Source: Halobellus captivus (GTDB lineage Archaea; Halobacteriota; Halobacteria; Halobacteriales; Haloferacaceae). From it: DNA of 64,000 bases. The position numbers and the translations under genes are program-made. The notes under the pieces were generated by a model. It was not told the DNA's origin. It saw only the letters and a list, made by a program, of their open reading frames with translations, and searched no databases. Shown one piece after another: positions 43,742-52,693 of the stretch; within the stretch, counting starts at the first letter, position 1; each line of letters opens with the position of its first letter. Location: positions 33,429 to 97,428 of the forward strand of contig NZ_RDQE01000013.1 of assembly GCF_003697845.1 (NCBI RefSeq), in the 5' to 3' direction.

Positions 43742-46527
43742 CCGACTTCACGACCACGCTCCCGGACGAGGACCCGCCGGTGCTCGGCAACGGCGTCGAG
43801 GACGAGGTCGCCGTCGACCGCCAGGACGCGACGACGAACAACGGCTCGGTCCGCATCCAGATCCGCGAGACTGGGCAGTCGTCGTGGGACTCGGGCGCCA
43901 CGGGCTTCGGCGAGTTCGTCGGCGCGTTCGACACGCTCACGATGGAGTTCGTCGACAGAGAAGACGGCGAAGAGTATGAAGTCCGTGCGAGGACGGAGAC
44001 TGAGTACGTCACCGGCACGTGGACCGCGCCCGTCGCCATCACGACGCAGTTCCCCGGCGCGACCGCCCTCGACGTGACTGTCGTCGACGCGACCACGGTC
44101 GAGCTCGCGTGGACAGACAACGCCGACAACGAGGACGGTCAACGCGTCGTCCGCGAGCGGCAGCGCCCGGGCGGCGGCTGGGGTCGCCAGCGCGCCATCG
44201 ACGACGCGGGCGCGAACACGGAGGCGTACACGGACGATACGGCCCAACCCGGCCGCGAGTACCGCTACCGGATCCGGCCGTTCACCGAGCACACGAGTGC
44301 CGACTCCAACCTCGAGACAACCACCACACCAGCGCTCGACGGCGTCCGCGACCGGCGGATCCGGCCGCAGGGGTGGCACGTCGAGATCGACCATCCCGAC
44401 GCCGACCAGCCGCTCGAGCCGACGGTGCTCGACGGCGCGCAGTGGAACCCGCGGCTCAACGCCAAGCCCATGGTTCGGATCCCCGTACCCCGTTCGGCGA
44501 CGTGGGAGGACGCGCCCATCGAGGGCGAGCCGATCCGCGTCTGGAAGGACGGCACGCGCCTGCCGATCGAGGAGATCCGAGACGTCGAGCGCGAGGAGAG
44601 TTCGGACGGGAACCGGAACGTCATCGTCGCGATCGGCGGCACCAAACTCGACGAGGACGTGCCCGGCATCGAGTACCCCGAGGCGGACGCGCACGTCGCC
44701 GCGACCGAGGTGATCACCGAGGAGCTGGGCTGGCTCGCGAACGTTGACGATCCGTCGACGGACGCCCGGGAGGACGTCCGGCTGTTCCAAGCGGACGCGA
44801 CCGGCGACTACGACGCGGACGCCATCGAGGAGCGGCCCTTCCCGGACACGTCGCCGCTGACCGTGCTCAACGGCGAGGTGTTCGCCCGGCGGACGGCACA
44901 CTTCACCGAGGCCGAGGACGCCAGCGGCGACGGCACGACGTTCTTCGCCGACTCGGAGGGCAACGACGGCGCGTGGTCGGGCAACGAGACCATCCGCCTC
45001 GGGCCGGGCGAGACACGATCGTTCGACTACGACACCGACTACGTCGTCCCAGCGGGCGAGGCGAACGCGACGTTCGTCTTCGCCGCACCCACGGATCCGA
45101 CGCCGGGCCTCGAGATCCGGATCGACATCGACGGCGGCGGGACCGAGGTCCTGGAGTCGTTCGGCGAGGGCGCGCTGTCGAGTGACGCCGACCAGTTCGA
45201 TTTGCGTGCGTTCGGGACCACGCTCAACCCTGGGTCGGTGGGCGACCTCCCGGCCGGCTCGCACGACGTCGAGATCGAGGTCGACTCCGGCTCGGGTGGA
45301 GAGATCTACCTCGACTTCGCGCACCTGCGGGACGATCGCTACCAGTACGACCTCGGCGACGTCACGCCGGTTGACGACGTGGTGACTGGGTGGCAGCAGT
45401 ACCCCGCGGCGATCGACGTCACGGTCGCGCCGATCACCTCGGTCGAGCAGGTGGTCGCCGGGCGGGTCGACGTCGAGCTGACGGGCGGCGGTGCGCCGGT
45501 GGCGCTCGGGTTGCGGAACGACCAGACTGACGCGTGGGACGAGGCGACCGACGTGACGAGCCACACGGTGGACTTCGCCGACGCCACCCAGCTCATCCAG
45601 GCCCGCGTCACCCTCGGTCGCGAGGACTCCGGGTCGACGTCAGGGAGCTTCGGCGACACGCCGCACCGCCTCGACCGGACGGAGATCTTCGCCGACCTGG
45701 TCAACACGCCCGTCCTCATCGACTTCGTCCACTCGGGCACCTACGAGGAACTCCTCAACCGGATCGCGGACGCCGGCGACTCCATCTGGGAGCTCCGGTG
45801 GGCGCCCGACGCGCCCGAGCCGTACCGGATCGAGTGGTGCCAGCCCGGCCAGCGCGTCGCCGACGCGGAGCCCACGCTGGTCTCTTACAACGGCAAGCGG
45901 ACGGTCGGCGGCTCGTACCAACGGGTGATCGCCGAGGGGAAGACCACGCGCGTCGAGGGGCAGACGTTCACGACGGCGTCCGACTACGGACTCGGGATCG
46001 GCCTCGGGAACGCCCCGCTCGAAACGGGGTCGGAGACGGTGTACGACGTCGGCGACCGCTCGACGCAGTACGAGCGGCTCATCGACTACGAGCTCGACCA
46101 CGCCGAGGGGGCGCTCACCATCCTCGAGGGCGGGGCGATGGATCCCGATACCGAGTACGAGATCGATTACGAGTGGCGCTTCCAGGGTGAGTACTCACAG
46201 CCCGGCGTCGACGATCCGGATACGCTCCGCGAGCAGTTCCCTGGCGCGGCCTCGAACCGCGAGTGCGAGCAGGTGGCGCTCGCGGCCGTCCGCGAGCTCG
46301 CCGCGCCGCTCGAGGAGGCGACCGTGACCATCCGCGAGACGGATCCTGACCGGTCGCTCGTCGCCGCGATCCCCGCCGACCAGCTCCCCTTCGAGGGCCC
46401 GCTCAAAGTTCGGGACGTGTCGAGTTCGGCGCGCGAAGTGTCGCTGACGCTCGGCAGTCGGGAGGGGGCGCGCGAGGTCATCGGCGAGCTCAACGACCGG
46501 CTGACCGAGGTCGCGCGGAACGCCTGA
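43738..46527 (+). CDS. Tail tip protein, J-like host-specificity protein
   Basis: 929 residues. FnIII-like N-terminal units (about 105-195; ELAWTDNADNEDG) are followed by a large beta-rich section with phage tail-tip features: NAKPMVRIPVPRSATWEDAP, IRVWKDGTRLPIEEIRDVER, and the C-terminal DDPDTLREQFPGAASNRECE with a helix typical of baseplate hub proteins. GTG start overlaps the adhesin stop, so the two are coupled. Confidence 0.7.
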   Translation: MTDFTTTLPDEDPPVLGNGVEDEVAVDRQDATTNNGSVRIQIRETGQSSWDSGATGFGEFVGAFDTLTMEFVDREDGEEYEVRARTETEYVTGTWTAPVAITTQFPGATALDVTVVDATTVELAWTDNADNEDGQRVVRERQRPGGGWGRQRAIDDAGANTEAYTDDTAQPGREYRYRIRPFTEHTSADSNLETTTTPALDGVRDRRIRPQGWHVEIDHPDADQPLEPTVLDGAQWNPRLNAKPMVRIPVPRSATWEDAPIEGEPIRVWKDGTRLPIEEIRDVEREESSDGNRNVIVAIGGTKLDEDVPGIEYPEADAHVAATEVITEELGWLANVDDPSTDAREDVRLFQADATGDYDADAIEERPFPDTSPLTVLNGEVFARRTAHFTEAEDASGDGTTFFADSEGNDGAWSGNETIRLGPGETRSFDYDTDYVVPAGEANATFVFAAPTDPTPGLEIRIDIDGGGTEVLESFGEGALSSDADQFDLRAFGTTLNPGSVGDLPAGSHDVEIEVDSGSGGEIYLDFAHLRDDRYQYDLGDVTPVDDVVTGWQQYPAAIDVTVAPITSVEQVVAGRVDVELTGGGAPVALGLRNDQTDAWDEATDVTSHTVDFADATQLIQARVTLGREDSGSTSGSFGDTPHRLDRTEIFADLVNTPVLIDFVHSGTYEELLNRIADAGDSIWELRWAPDAPEPYRIEWCQPGQRVADAEPTLVSYNGKRTVGGSYQRVIAEGKTTRVEGQTFTTASDYGLGIGLGNAPLETGSETVYDVGDRSTQYERLIDYELDHAEGALTILEGGAMDPDTEYEIDYEWRFQGEYSQPGVDDPDTLREQFPGAASNRECEQVALAAVRELAAPLEEATVTIRETDPDRSLVAAIPADQLPFEGPLKVRDVSSSAREVSLTLGSREGAREVIGELNDRLTEVARNA

Positions 46528-46601
46528 CCGACGGGAGTACGGACCGATGATCGCCCGCTGGGCGCGGCGGGCGTGAGGACTGCGGTCGCGTCCATCCATT
46601 C

Positions 46602-47297
46602 ATGCTCGAGCACCAGCTCATCGACACGGCCAGTCGCATCGCTCTCGAACACGCCCAGCTGATCGCGCCGGCGCTCGCGGCCCTCCTGCTGCTCGCTGCC
46701 CAGCGCTGGCTCGGTCGGTGGCCCGACCTGTGGCGCTTCCGGCGAGCCGCGCTTCCCGTGGTCGACCGTCTCGCGGACGGCGGGTACGACGCGGAGCTCG
46801 ACGTCGTCGACGATCGCCTCGGCGACGCCGGCGTCGACGTCGACCTCGAGGACCTCGCGGAGGAGCTCCCCGAGAAGACTGGGATGCCGCTCCAGGCGCA
46901 GGAGTACGCCGGGACGGTGGACGCGACGCCCGCTGTGGTCCGCGAGGAGCTCCGGTCGATGGAGCGCGTCTACCCCAACACGCTCGCGAGCATCCAGTTC
47001 GACATCGTCGACGGCGAGCGCGTGTGGGAGGTCGGGAGCTACGCCTTCCGTCCGGAGGGGTTCCTTGGTTCGTGGCAGTATCACGTCCGACTCACGCCGC
47101 GCGAGGGCGGCACGAAGACGCGGCTGTGGGCGCACTACGAGCGATCTGCCTGGAGGCATCCCGTCCAGCACTACCGCGGTGTGGGGTGGGACGCCGACGA
47201 GGGCGTGCGGTGGGCGGCATCGGTGTTCGCGAGCGACGAGCGGTACCGTCCGAGTGACCGGGCAATCGACGTGGTCGGCGACGTCGCCCCCGGGTAG
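46602..47297 (+). CDS. Membrane-anchored haloviral protein
   Basis: 231 residues. An N-terminal membrane helix (about 20-35; LIAPALAALLLLAAQRWL) and a soluble domain of alpha/beta type (NTLASIQFDIVDGERVWEVG, WQYHVRLTPREGG). Last gene of the late operon before a convergent minus-strand unit. A nine-codon frame at 46547 precedes it. Could act at the tail end, in lysis or in exclusion; unknown. Confidence 0.6.
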   Translation: MLEHQLIDTASRIALEHAQLIAPALAALLLLAAQRWLGRWPDLWRFRRAALPVVDRLADGGYDAELDVVDDRLGDAGVDVDLEDLAEELPEKTGMPLQAQEYAGTVDATPAVVREELRSMERVYPNTLASIQFDIVDGERVWEVGSYAFRPEGFLGSWQYHVRLTPREGGTKTRLWAHYERSAWRHPVQHYRGVGWDADEGVRWAASVFASDERYRPSDRAIDVVGDVAPG

Positions 47298-47317
47298 ACT
47301 CCATTTATAAAGGCGGA

Positions 47318-47491
47318 TCAGTCTCGTGTCCGCCGGATGTTGCGCGACACGGTCGAGCGGTCGCGGCCAGTCATCTCGGCCCACTCCGAGGCCGAGAGGC
47401 CGCAGACATCGACGGCGTACACGTCGACGCCGCGCGCGGCAGTCGTCTCGCTGATCAACTCGGCGAGCTGCTCAAGCTCACGATCACTCAT
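47318..47491 (-). CDS. Small HTH regulator (paralogue 1)
   Basis: 57 residues: LAELISETTAARGVDVYAVD, then a helix-turn-helix GLSASEWAEMTGRDRSTVSR. Clear paralogue of the plus-strand gene at 48589 (shared TTAARGVDV.AV..CG.SA..WA..TGRDRSTV.RN.RR). Last gene of a minus-strand pair; its ATG overlaps the preceding stop by eight bases. Confidence 0.75.
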   Translation of the reverse strand: MSDRELEQLAELISETTAARGVDVYAVDVCGLSASEWAEMTGRDRSTVSRNIRRTRD

Positions 47492-48119
47492 CGTCATCCC
47501 CAACGATGACCCAGCCGCTCGCCTCGTCACCACGTCCGAGTTCGGACACGATCTCGACATTGCGGAGAAGTGGTTCACCGTCGACGCCAGTCCCGACGCG
47601 CTCGCCAGTGACGAGGTATGTGTCACGCTGGGCGAGCATCAGGATCTGGAGGGTTTTGGATCCGATAGGAACGAACATCGCAGGCGCTTCGGACGCCGGC
47701 GGGACTGACTCGATCTCGGCAGCGTAGACGCTGACGCCGTCTTCGTAGCAGTCGTCAGTATGGTTGTAGGACCGCTCGTCGTCTGGGATGTCGCCGAAGC
47801 GGATGTATACGTCCGTACTGGTGTCGACCGGGAGCGCATCAGCATCGAGCGTGCGGTTGACTTCGAGATCGGTGGGGAGGTAGCGACCAGCCTCGAAGCG
47901 CGCATCAATCTCTTCGTGAGAGAGCGCAAAACTCGTACCCTTGGCAGTTCGTCCATTTTCGAGCACCGGCGCGAGCAGCCATGAATCTCCGCTCCACGGC
48001 TTCTTCACCACGACCTCGTCAGTGACGGACGGGCCGTGTGAGTTCGTCTGACCGTGGCCCTCAACGTCGCGGAACGTGTCGCCTGTCGTCAGTTCTGCCG
48101 CGGTGATTGTGTCGGACAT
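47484..48119 (-). CDS. Control-region protein of unknown function
   Basis: 211 residues, acidic. Beta-rich (TAAELTTGDTFRDVEGHGQT, KTLQILMLAQRDTYLVTGER) with no clear DNA-binding fold. First gene behind a palindrome-rich promoter, co-transcribed with an HTH gene. Lower GC than the late operon. ATG at 48119 is preferred; a start at 48155 would run through the operator region. Confidence 0.6.
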   Translation of the reverse strand: MSDTITAAELTTGDTFRDVEGHGQTNSHGPSVTDEVVVKKPWSGDSWLLAPVLENGRTAKGTSFALSHEEIDARFEAGRYLPTDLEVNRTLDADALPVDTSTDVYIRFGDIPDDERSYNHTDDCYEDGVSVYAAEIESVPPASEAPAMFVPIGSKTLQILMLAQRDTYLVTGERVGTGVDGEPLLRNVEIVSELGRGDEASGWVIVGDDDE

Positions 48120-48138
48120 ATCGTATCTCCCTCTATGT

Positions 48139-48181
48139 GGTACAATGTACCCCATATACTTATAGTTAACGTTGTGTTAAC
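48139..48181. promoter_or_regulatory. Palindromic operators in the divergent control promoter
   Basis: GGTACAATGTACC (48139-48151) is a perfect palindrome around one base. GTTAAC-GTTGT-GTTAAC (48165-48181) is a second. Between them lies TATAAGTATATGG on the minus strand, the likely TATA box of the leftward gene. A near-copy of the first site (GGTACAATATAC) lies at 48762-48773. Confidence 0.6.
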
Positions 48182-48222
48182 AAAGAGTAAACTATTTGTT
48201 TCCGGATTGTGTATGGTGTCGC

Positions 48223-48357
48223 ATGGGGGATACAGAACACGTCCGAGTCCCGCGCAGCGTGTACCAGAGCGCCAACGAAGTCAAGCAGGAGTACGGGTAT
48301 CCATCAATTGGTGAGGCCATCCGGCATATGTGCAAAGAAGGGGGCTACGATGTCTGA
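48223..48357 (+). CDS. Ribbon-helix-helix-like small protein
   Basis: 44 residues. HVRVPRSVYQSANEVKQEYG is a probable RHH strand-helix, then SIGEAIRHMCKEG. An antitoxin-like or repressor fold and thus a candidate ligand for the nearby palindromes. Overlaps the HNH gene by eight bases. Confidence 0.55.
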   Translation: MGDTEHVRVPRSVYQSANEVKQEYGYPSIGEAIRHMCKEGGYDV

Positions 48358-48595
48358 GCAGCCGACCCCGTCAGAACGGTATAGAAAACCACTTCAGGAG
48401 GCTCTCGGTGAGAGGTGTGAAGAGTGTGGGCAGGAAAATGGATTGGAGATTCACCACAAGGACGGTGACAGCAGCAACTCAGATCTTGACAACTTGGAAT
48501 TGCTGTGCGGAGCGTGTCACAACCGAGAACATTACGACACTGTGTCAAACAACGACGCAACCAACGATATCGACATCGAGAGCTTGCGATGTTAG
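48350..48595 (+). CDS. Small HNH nuclease-like protein
   Basis: 81 residues. CEECGQENGLEIHHKDGDSS and LLCGACHNREHY provide the two CxxC pairs and HH of a minimal HNH domain. Low GC. Sits between two regulator genes, so may be a moron or homing gene. Overlaps both neighbours. Confidence 0.75.
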   Translation: MSEQPTPSERYRKPLQEALGERCEECGQENGLEIHHKDGDSSNSDLDNLELLCGACHNREHYDTVSNNDATNDIDIESLRC

Positions 48596-48738
48596 TTAAG
48601 CAGACGACTGCTGCCCGTGGCGTCGACGTGTTCGCCGTCGAGAAGTGTGGCATCTCCGCCGCGGGCTGGGCCGACCTCACAGGAAGGGATAGGTCAACAG
48701 TGGCTCGAAACGTCCGGCGTGGTGTCGCAGACCGATAA
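48589..48738 (+). CDS. Small HTH regulator (paralogue 2)
   Basis: 49 residues, TTAARGVDVFAVEKCGISAA, then WADLTGRDRSTVARNVRRG. Same HTH as the minus-strand gene at 47318, in opposite orientation 1.1 kb away. The match extends a little upstream of this ATG in the same frame (RELAMLVK), so a longer form starting inside the HNH gene is possible. Confidence 0.7.
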   Translation: MLVKQTTAARGVDVFAVEKCGISAAGWADLTGRDRSTVARNVRRGVADR

Positions 48739-48783
48739 CTCAAACAACCTCTTTATTTAGTGGTACAATATACAACAACACAG

Positions 48784-49011
48784 CTACGCGAAGTCGCCGA
48801 GCGCGCCCTGCCCCTCGCCCCGCGTGGTGTCCTGCCCGCGGCGGAGTTCCTGACAGCTCTCGCAGAGGAAGTCGCCGGCGATCGTCGTGTGCTCGGTCGC
48901 CGTCCCGCAACGCTCACAGTGGCCATCGGCGCAGCTCGTACACAGCGTCTCGTCGACGTCGACGAGAACGGCGCCGTTCGAGCCGACGCCGCAGTCACTA
49001 CACTCTGACAT
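48784..49011 (-). CDS. Multi-zinc-finger small protein
   Basis: 75 residues with four CxxC pairs: CSDC (4-7), CTSC (24-27), CERC (32-35), CESC (50-53). Two zinc sites are likely. Last gene of the minus-strand operon, three bases after the HerA-like gene. An open plus-strand frame over the same DNA lacks such support. Confidence 0.75.
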   Translation of the reverse strand: MSECSDCGVGSNGAVLVDVDETLCTSCADGHCERCGTATEHTTIAGDFLCESCQELRRGQDTTRGEGQGALGDFA

Positions 49012-49013
49012 GG

Positions 49014-50825
49014 CTACAATTCGTCCATCAGCTGCTCGGTCATCTCTCGTCGCGCGGCCGCTTCACGAACTTCGTTGAGTCCGTCAGTATTCAGGTCAAC
49101 GTACATGCCGTCGTCGCGCTGGTCCTTCTCGATGATCTTCCGCGCCTCGAGGACGCTCGCCGCCTTCGATACCTCGCCCGTCGTCGAGAGGTCGAGCCGC
49201 TGGGCGACATCCTCGTAGTGGACGGCACCACCCTCATCGACGATCGACGCGACGACACCTTTTACGTACCGTGGCGAGGTGCGATCCACCTGCTTCGCCT
49301 CCTCGATGGCCTCGCGAACGGCGTCGTCGTTGAGGAACGCCTCGTAGCCCTCTAGCGGCTGGAGTGATTCATCGCCGGCGGCTCGGTCGCGCAGCCGCTC
49401 GTTCTCTGCTTCGAGCTCGTCGATGCGCTCCTGGAGGGACTCGACTTCGGCTGCGTGGCTCTCGTTCGCGACCGGGGCGATGTCGACATCAGTCTCGAAC
49501 ACGCCGGCGAGCGTGTCGACCGTGTCGGCTGCCTGCTCAAACGCCGACCGGAGCTCTTGGACCTCCGCCTCCAGGTCGGCGACATCCTCCTCGAGCGCGT
49601 CCCGCGAGGCGCGGAGGTCCTCGATCTCCGACTCCGCTGACTCGACGTCCTCGAGGGCGGAGTCCCGTTCGGCCTTTAGCTCGTCGACGCGCTCCCGGAG
49701 GTCCGCGACCCCTTCGCCGACGTCCTTCGCAGCCCCACCGCCGTTCGAACCGAGGTTGTCGAGCGCGCTCGCGAGCCGGTCGGTGTCGGCGAGCTCCTGA
49801 TTCAGTTCGTCGACGCGGTCCTGGAGGCGCTCGTTCTCCTCGCGGAGCCGTTCCAGTTCGTCCTCGCGTTCGTCGCGACGCTCCTGCTCCGCGGCGACCT
49901 CCGCCTGGAGCTCGTCGAGGACGTCCGTCAGTTCGTCCGGCGTCTCCGGGAGATCGAACGTCTCCTCGCGAGGGTCGGGCGACCGGCGCTTCCGGACGGT
50001 GGTCGGACCGACGAGGTCGCCGCCGGTGATCGACTCGCCGCGAGCCACGATCTCGCCCGTGGTGAGGTCGGCGAGCAGGTCCTCCGAGCAGCGGAGCGCG
50101 TCCGCCGTTCGGCCGATGTCCTCGTCGCCGGGCTTGTGCGCGACGAAGTCCTGGGCGAGTTGGATGACGCCGTTGTGGAGGAACGCCCGACGCTGGTAGC
50201 CGACGACGATGGAGATCCCCTTGTTGCCGCCCTCGGTCGAGGCCTTGATCAGCTGCCCTCGGCAGCGTTTGACGTACTCGTCGAGCTCGGGCTCGGGCGC
50301 GGAGTCCTTTGGCGCGAGGATGTGCGCCTCGTCGACGACGAGCAGGCTCTTGGTGCGGTCGCCCGCGCGGTACTTCTCGTGGGCGCGGTCGTTGAGCGAG
50401 CGGAGTGCCTTCGCGGCCGCGAGGTGGACGCGGCTCTTCTCGTCCTCGTAGTCGGCGTAGGTGCTGATGTCGAGGACGATCTTCATCCCGCGGTCGAGGA
50501 CCCAGCTCCCGAGTTGGTCGAGGTCCTCGAGCGCGACTGCGAGGTCGACGCCCTCCTCTTCGCGAGCGCCGACCACGACGAGGTCCTCGTCGACGAGCCG
50601 CGCCGGCGTCAGCGCGCCGAGGCGTTCGATCACCAGCGTCGGGATGGCGACATCGGCGAGGTCCTCGAGGATGACGGCAAGGGTGTTGGACTTACCGGTT
50701 CCGGAGGTCCCCTCGACGGACAGGCGGAAGTCCTGCGTCGCGACCGGGTCGAAGACGGCGTCGCCGAGCGTGACCGTGGAGTCAGAGGTCTCGCCGCCGT
50801 CCGCGAGTTCAGTCTGTGCGCTCAT
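49014..50825 (-). CDS. HerA-like ATPase with coiled coil and winged helix
   Basis: 603 residues. A HerA/FtsK-type P-loop domain: Walker A EGTSGTGKSNTL (about 40-51), Walker B SLLVVDEAHILAPK, and a later GNKGISIVVGYQRR. A long coiled coil (about 300-480) follows and then a winged helix (PRYVKGVVASIVDEGGAVHY, LDLSTTGEVSKAASVLEARK). HerA-like ATPases translocate or pump DNA; here it is separate from TerL, so genome segregation, recombination or a defence-like use are open. Overlaps the gene before it by 17 bases. Confidence 0.85.
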   Translation of the reverse strand: MSAQTELADGGETSDSTVTLGDAVFDPVATQDFRLSVEGTSGTGKSNTLAVILEDLADVAIPTLVIERLGALTPARLVDEDLVVVGAREEEGVDLAVALEDLDQLGSWVLDRGMKIVLDISTYADYEDEKSRVHLAAAKALRSLNDRAHEKYRAGDRTKSLLVVDEAHILAPKDSAPEPELDEYVKRCRGQLIKASTEGGNKGISIVVGYQRRAFLHNGVIQLAQDFVAHKPGDEDIGRTADALRCSEDLLADLTTGEIVARGESITGGDLVGPTTVRKRRSPDPREETFDLPETPDELTDVLDELQAEVAAEQERRDEREDELERLREENERLQDRVDELNQELADTDRLASALDNLGSNGGGAAKDVGEGVADLRERVDELKAERDSALEDVESAESEIEDLRASRDALEEDVADLEAEVQELRSAFEQAADTVDTLAGVFETDVDIAPVANESHAAEVESLQERIDELEAENERLRDRAAGDESLQPLEGYEAFLNDDAVREAIEEAKQVDRTSPRYVKGVVASIVDEGGAVHYEDVAQRLDLSTTGEVSKAASVLEARKIIEKDQRDDGMYVDLNTDGLNEVREAAARREMTEQLMDEL

Positions 50826-51156
50826 CCTCACCCCTCATAATCTTCCGATCCTCATCCTGACGCATCTCGGCAACGACGAGATCGAGGGCGTCTCCGTAGC
50901 CACGGAGGTACTGCTCAGCCGCTTTCGGCATCTGGCTTTCGGTGCCGACCATCGTCTGAGCAGCATCGCGACGCGACTCGACTGCCTCCCGCGTGTGCTG
51001 TAGTACTACTCGCGGCGAGTACTCACCAGGATCGTCTGTAAGTTCCTCCTCGAGCCCGTCGAGGCCGATCCCGTGCGTCTCCCAGAGCCAGTCGGAGACG
51101 ATCTCCCTGGTCGTCGCGTTGTGTTTGCGCTCGTCCTCGCGGCTGCTGTCAGTCAT
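50809..51156 (-). CDS. Helical protein upstream of HerA-like ATPase
   Basis: 115 residues: REIVSDWLWETHGIGLDGLE, then YSPRVVLQHTREAVESRRDA. No known motif. Same transcript as HerA-like and the winged-helix gene before it, overlapping both. Possibly a partner of the ATPase. Confidence 0.6.
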   Translation of the reverse strand: MTDSSREDERKHNATTREIVSDWLWETHGIGLDGLEEELTDDPGEYSPRVVLQHTREAVESRRDAAQTMVGTESQMPKAAEQYLRGYGDALDLVVAEMRQDEDRKIMRGEDERTD

Positions 51157-51559
51157 CCTCGCCCTCCAGCGCTGCGAGCGCCGCTAGTGTGTTCTTCTTC
51201 AGTTCCTCGGGGTCGCCCCGGTCGATCGCCTCGACGGCGACGTCGAGCCACTCGCGGGCCGACTCCAGTTGCGCCTCGAGCTCCGCGACGCGCTCCTCGA
51301 GGGCGGCGACGTCCTGGTCGGCGGCGTCACCGTACTCATCATCGTTCTCAGGAACGTGCTCGTACAGCCCGCGATTGACCTTCCGGATCACACCAGCCTT
51401 CTGGAGCTGTCGGAGGGCGTCGTTGACGTACTGTTTCCTGATCTCGGTTTGTTCACGCACCCGCATCGGGTTCACGCGACCTTCCTGGCGGACGACGTCG
51501 AGGACGGCCTGCTCGGTCTCGTCGGGTTCGTAGTCCATCGGTTGTGGTGTCGTACTCAT
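51149..51559 (-). CDS. Winged-helix protein with C-terminal coiled coil
   Basis: 136 residues. A winged helix (about 15-75): ETEQAVLDVVRQEGRVNPMR, EIRKQYVNDALRQLQKAGVI, then a coiled coil (VAALEERVAELEAQLESARE). First gene of the HerA-like operon; a TATA-like TGTATATTC lies some 60-70 bases upstream. Probable autoregulator or DNA-tethering partner. Confidence 0.75.
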   Translation of the reverse strand: MSTTPQPMDYEPDETEQAVLDVVRQEGRVNPMRVREQTEIRKQYVNDALRQLQKAGVIRKVNRGLYEHVPENDDEYGDAADQDVAALEERVAELEAQLESAREWLDVAVEAIDRGDPEELKKNTLAALAALEGEDD

Positions 51560-51752
51560 CCATCACTCACAAATCTTCCTACTGCGTCCAGTACCAAGTA
51601 TCTTACCCAAGAATATACAAAGACAATTACTCCGTAACCTTTACATCAGAGGGTGTTGTATGGGTAGATAGGAAGCGCGGGACTCCGGTCAGAAACGATC
51701 TGGTCGGGGCGTGTTTGGACCACGCCCGACCGCGCTCCTCACTAACAGGAGC

Positions 51753-52169
51753 ATGAACGACATCAACCTACACGAACTTGAAGCGATCGAACTAGACGAA
51801 CCGCAGCCCATCGACGACCTCGCCGACCTCGACGTCGGCGACCGCGTGCGCATCGACGAGCGCCGCCGGCCGCTGACCGTCGTCGAGCTCGGCACGCGGG
51901 TCAAGGGCGACAACCGCATCGACGAGGAGGTCCGCGTCCCGATGGTCCGCCTCGAGGGGCACTGGCCGGGCGCTCGCGAGGTCGTGCTCACGCACCAACT
52001 CGACCGGACGCCGTACTACGACGAGGACGACCAGGTGCGCCAGCGGCTCGAGGTCAACGACGCGATCGTCGACATGGACCTGGGTCGTGAACACGACGTC
52101 CGCCGAACGCACGTCGTCGGGGCGGCCGGCCGGGCGAGTCTGGATGGCGGCGAGGAGGTGACGGCGTGA
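51753..52169 (+). CDS. Haloviral hypothetical protein
   Basis: 138 residues, acidic; beta-rich (DDLADLDVGDRVRIDERRRP, EEVRVPMVRLEGHWPG). First gene of the rightward right-arm operon. Unknown function. One-base overlap with the next gene. Confidence 0.6.
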   Translation: MNDINLHELEAIELDEPQPIDDLADLDVGDRVRIDERRRPLTVVELGTRVKGDNRIDEEVRVPMVRLEGHWPGAREVVLTHQLDRTPYYDEDDQVRQRLEVNDAIVDMDLGREHDVRRTHVVGAAGRASLDGGEEVTA

Positions 52170-52693
52170 TGTCCGAGTACGAGCTCAGGCTAACGGCGAG
52201 CGGCCCGATGCGTGTCGTGACCACGACCGAGACCGAGGGTATGACAATCGAGCAGTCAGAGCTCCGCGAGGTGACCGCCGACATCGACCTCGACGCTGAC
52301 CGCCTCTACAACAGCGACATCGCGACGACACACTCGAATGGGGTGGTGATCCCTCTATCGGATGTCGCCTGTGTTGTCTGTACTGAGCTCGGTGGGACGC
52401 TGGCCAACAGAGGGGAGTGGGACATTACCGTCTCGGGCTCACTTGATGACTGGCAGAAGGTCGCGCTGCTGGCGGCAAAAGAAAAGAAGAACGGAGAGAG
52501 CTCTCGAGCTAAGCTCGGGATAAACATCCTCCTCCAGCTCCACGATCGTGCTGACAGTGATCGGCCGCTCTACGCGGCACTCAACGTCGACGAGACGTAC
52601 GATGTCGGCGCGCGCGACAAGATACTCGACCAGCTGGTCGACGGCGACGATGCGGCGGCGGCCACGGACACCGAGGTGCCCGCCGATGTCTGA
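52169..52693 (+). CDS. Haloviral hypothetical protein
   Basis: 174 residues. LTVTASGPMRVVTTTE-like opening and a central segment with VACVVCTELGGTLANRGEWD and WQKVALLAAKEKKNGE. No recognised family. ATG at 52169 shares a base with the preceding stop; a GTG at 52166 is an alternative. Confidence 0.55.
   Translation: MSEYELRLTASGPMRVVTTTETEGMTIEQSELREVTADIDLDADRLYNSDIATTHSNGVVIPLSDVACVVCTELGGTLANRGEWDITVSGSLDDWQKVALLAAKEKKNGESSRAKLGINILLQLHDRADSDRPLYAALNVDETYDVGARDKILDQLVDGDDAAAATDTEVPADV

Noticed and set aside
48760..49008. Plus-strand 82-residue frame
   Set aside because: Opposite strand of the eight-cysteine protein, whose CxxC pairs are unlikely by chance.
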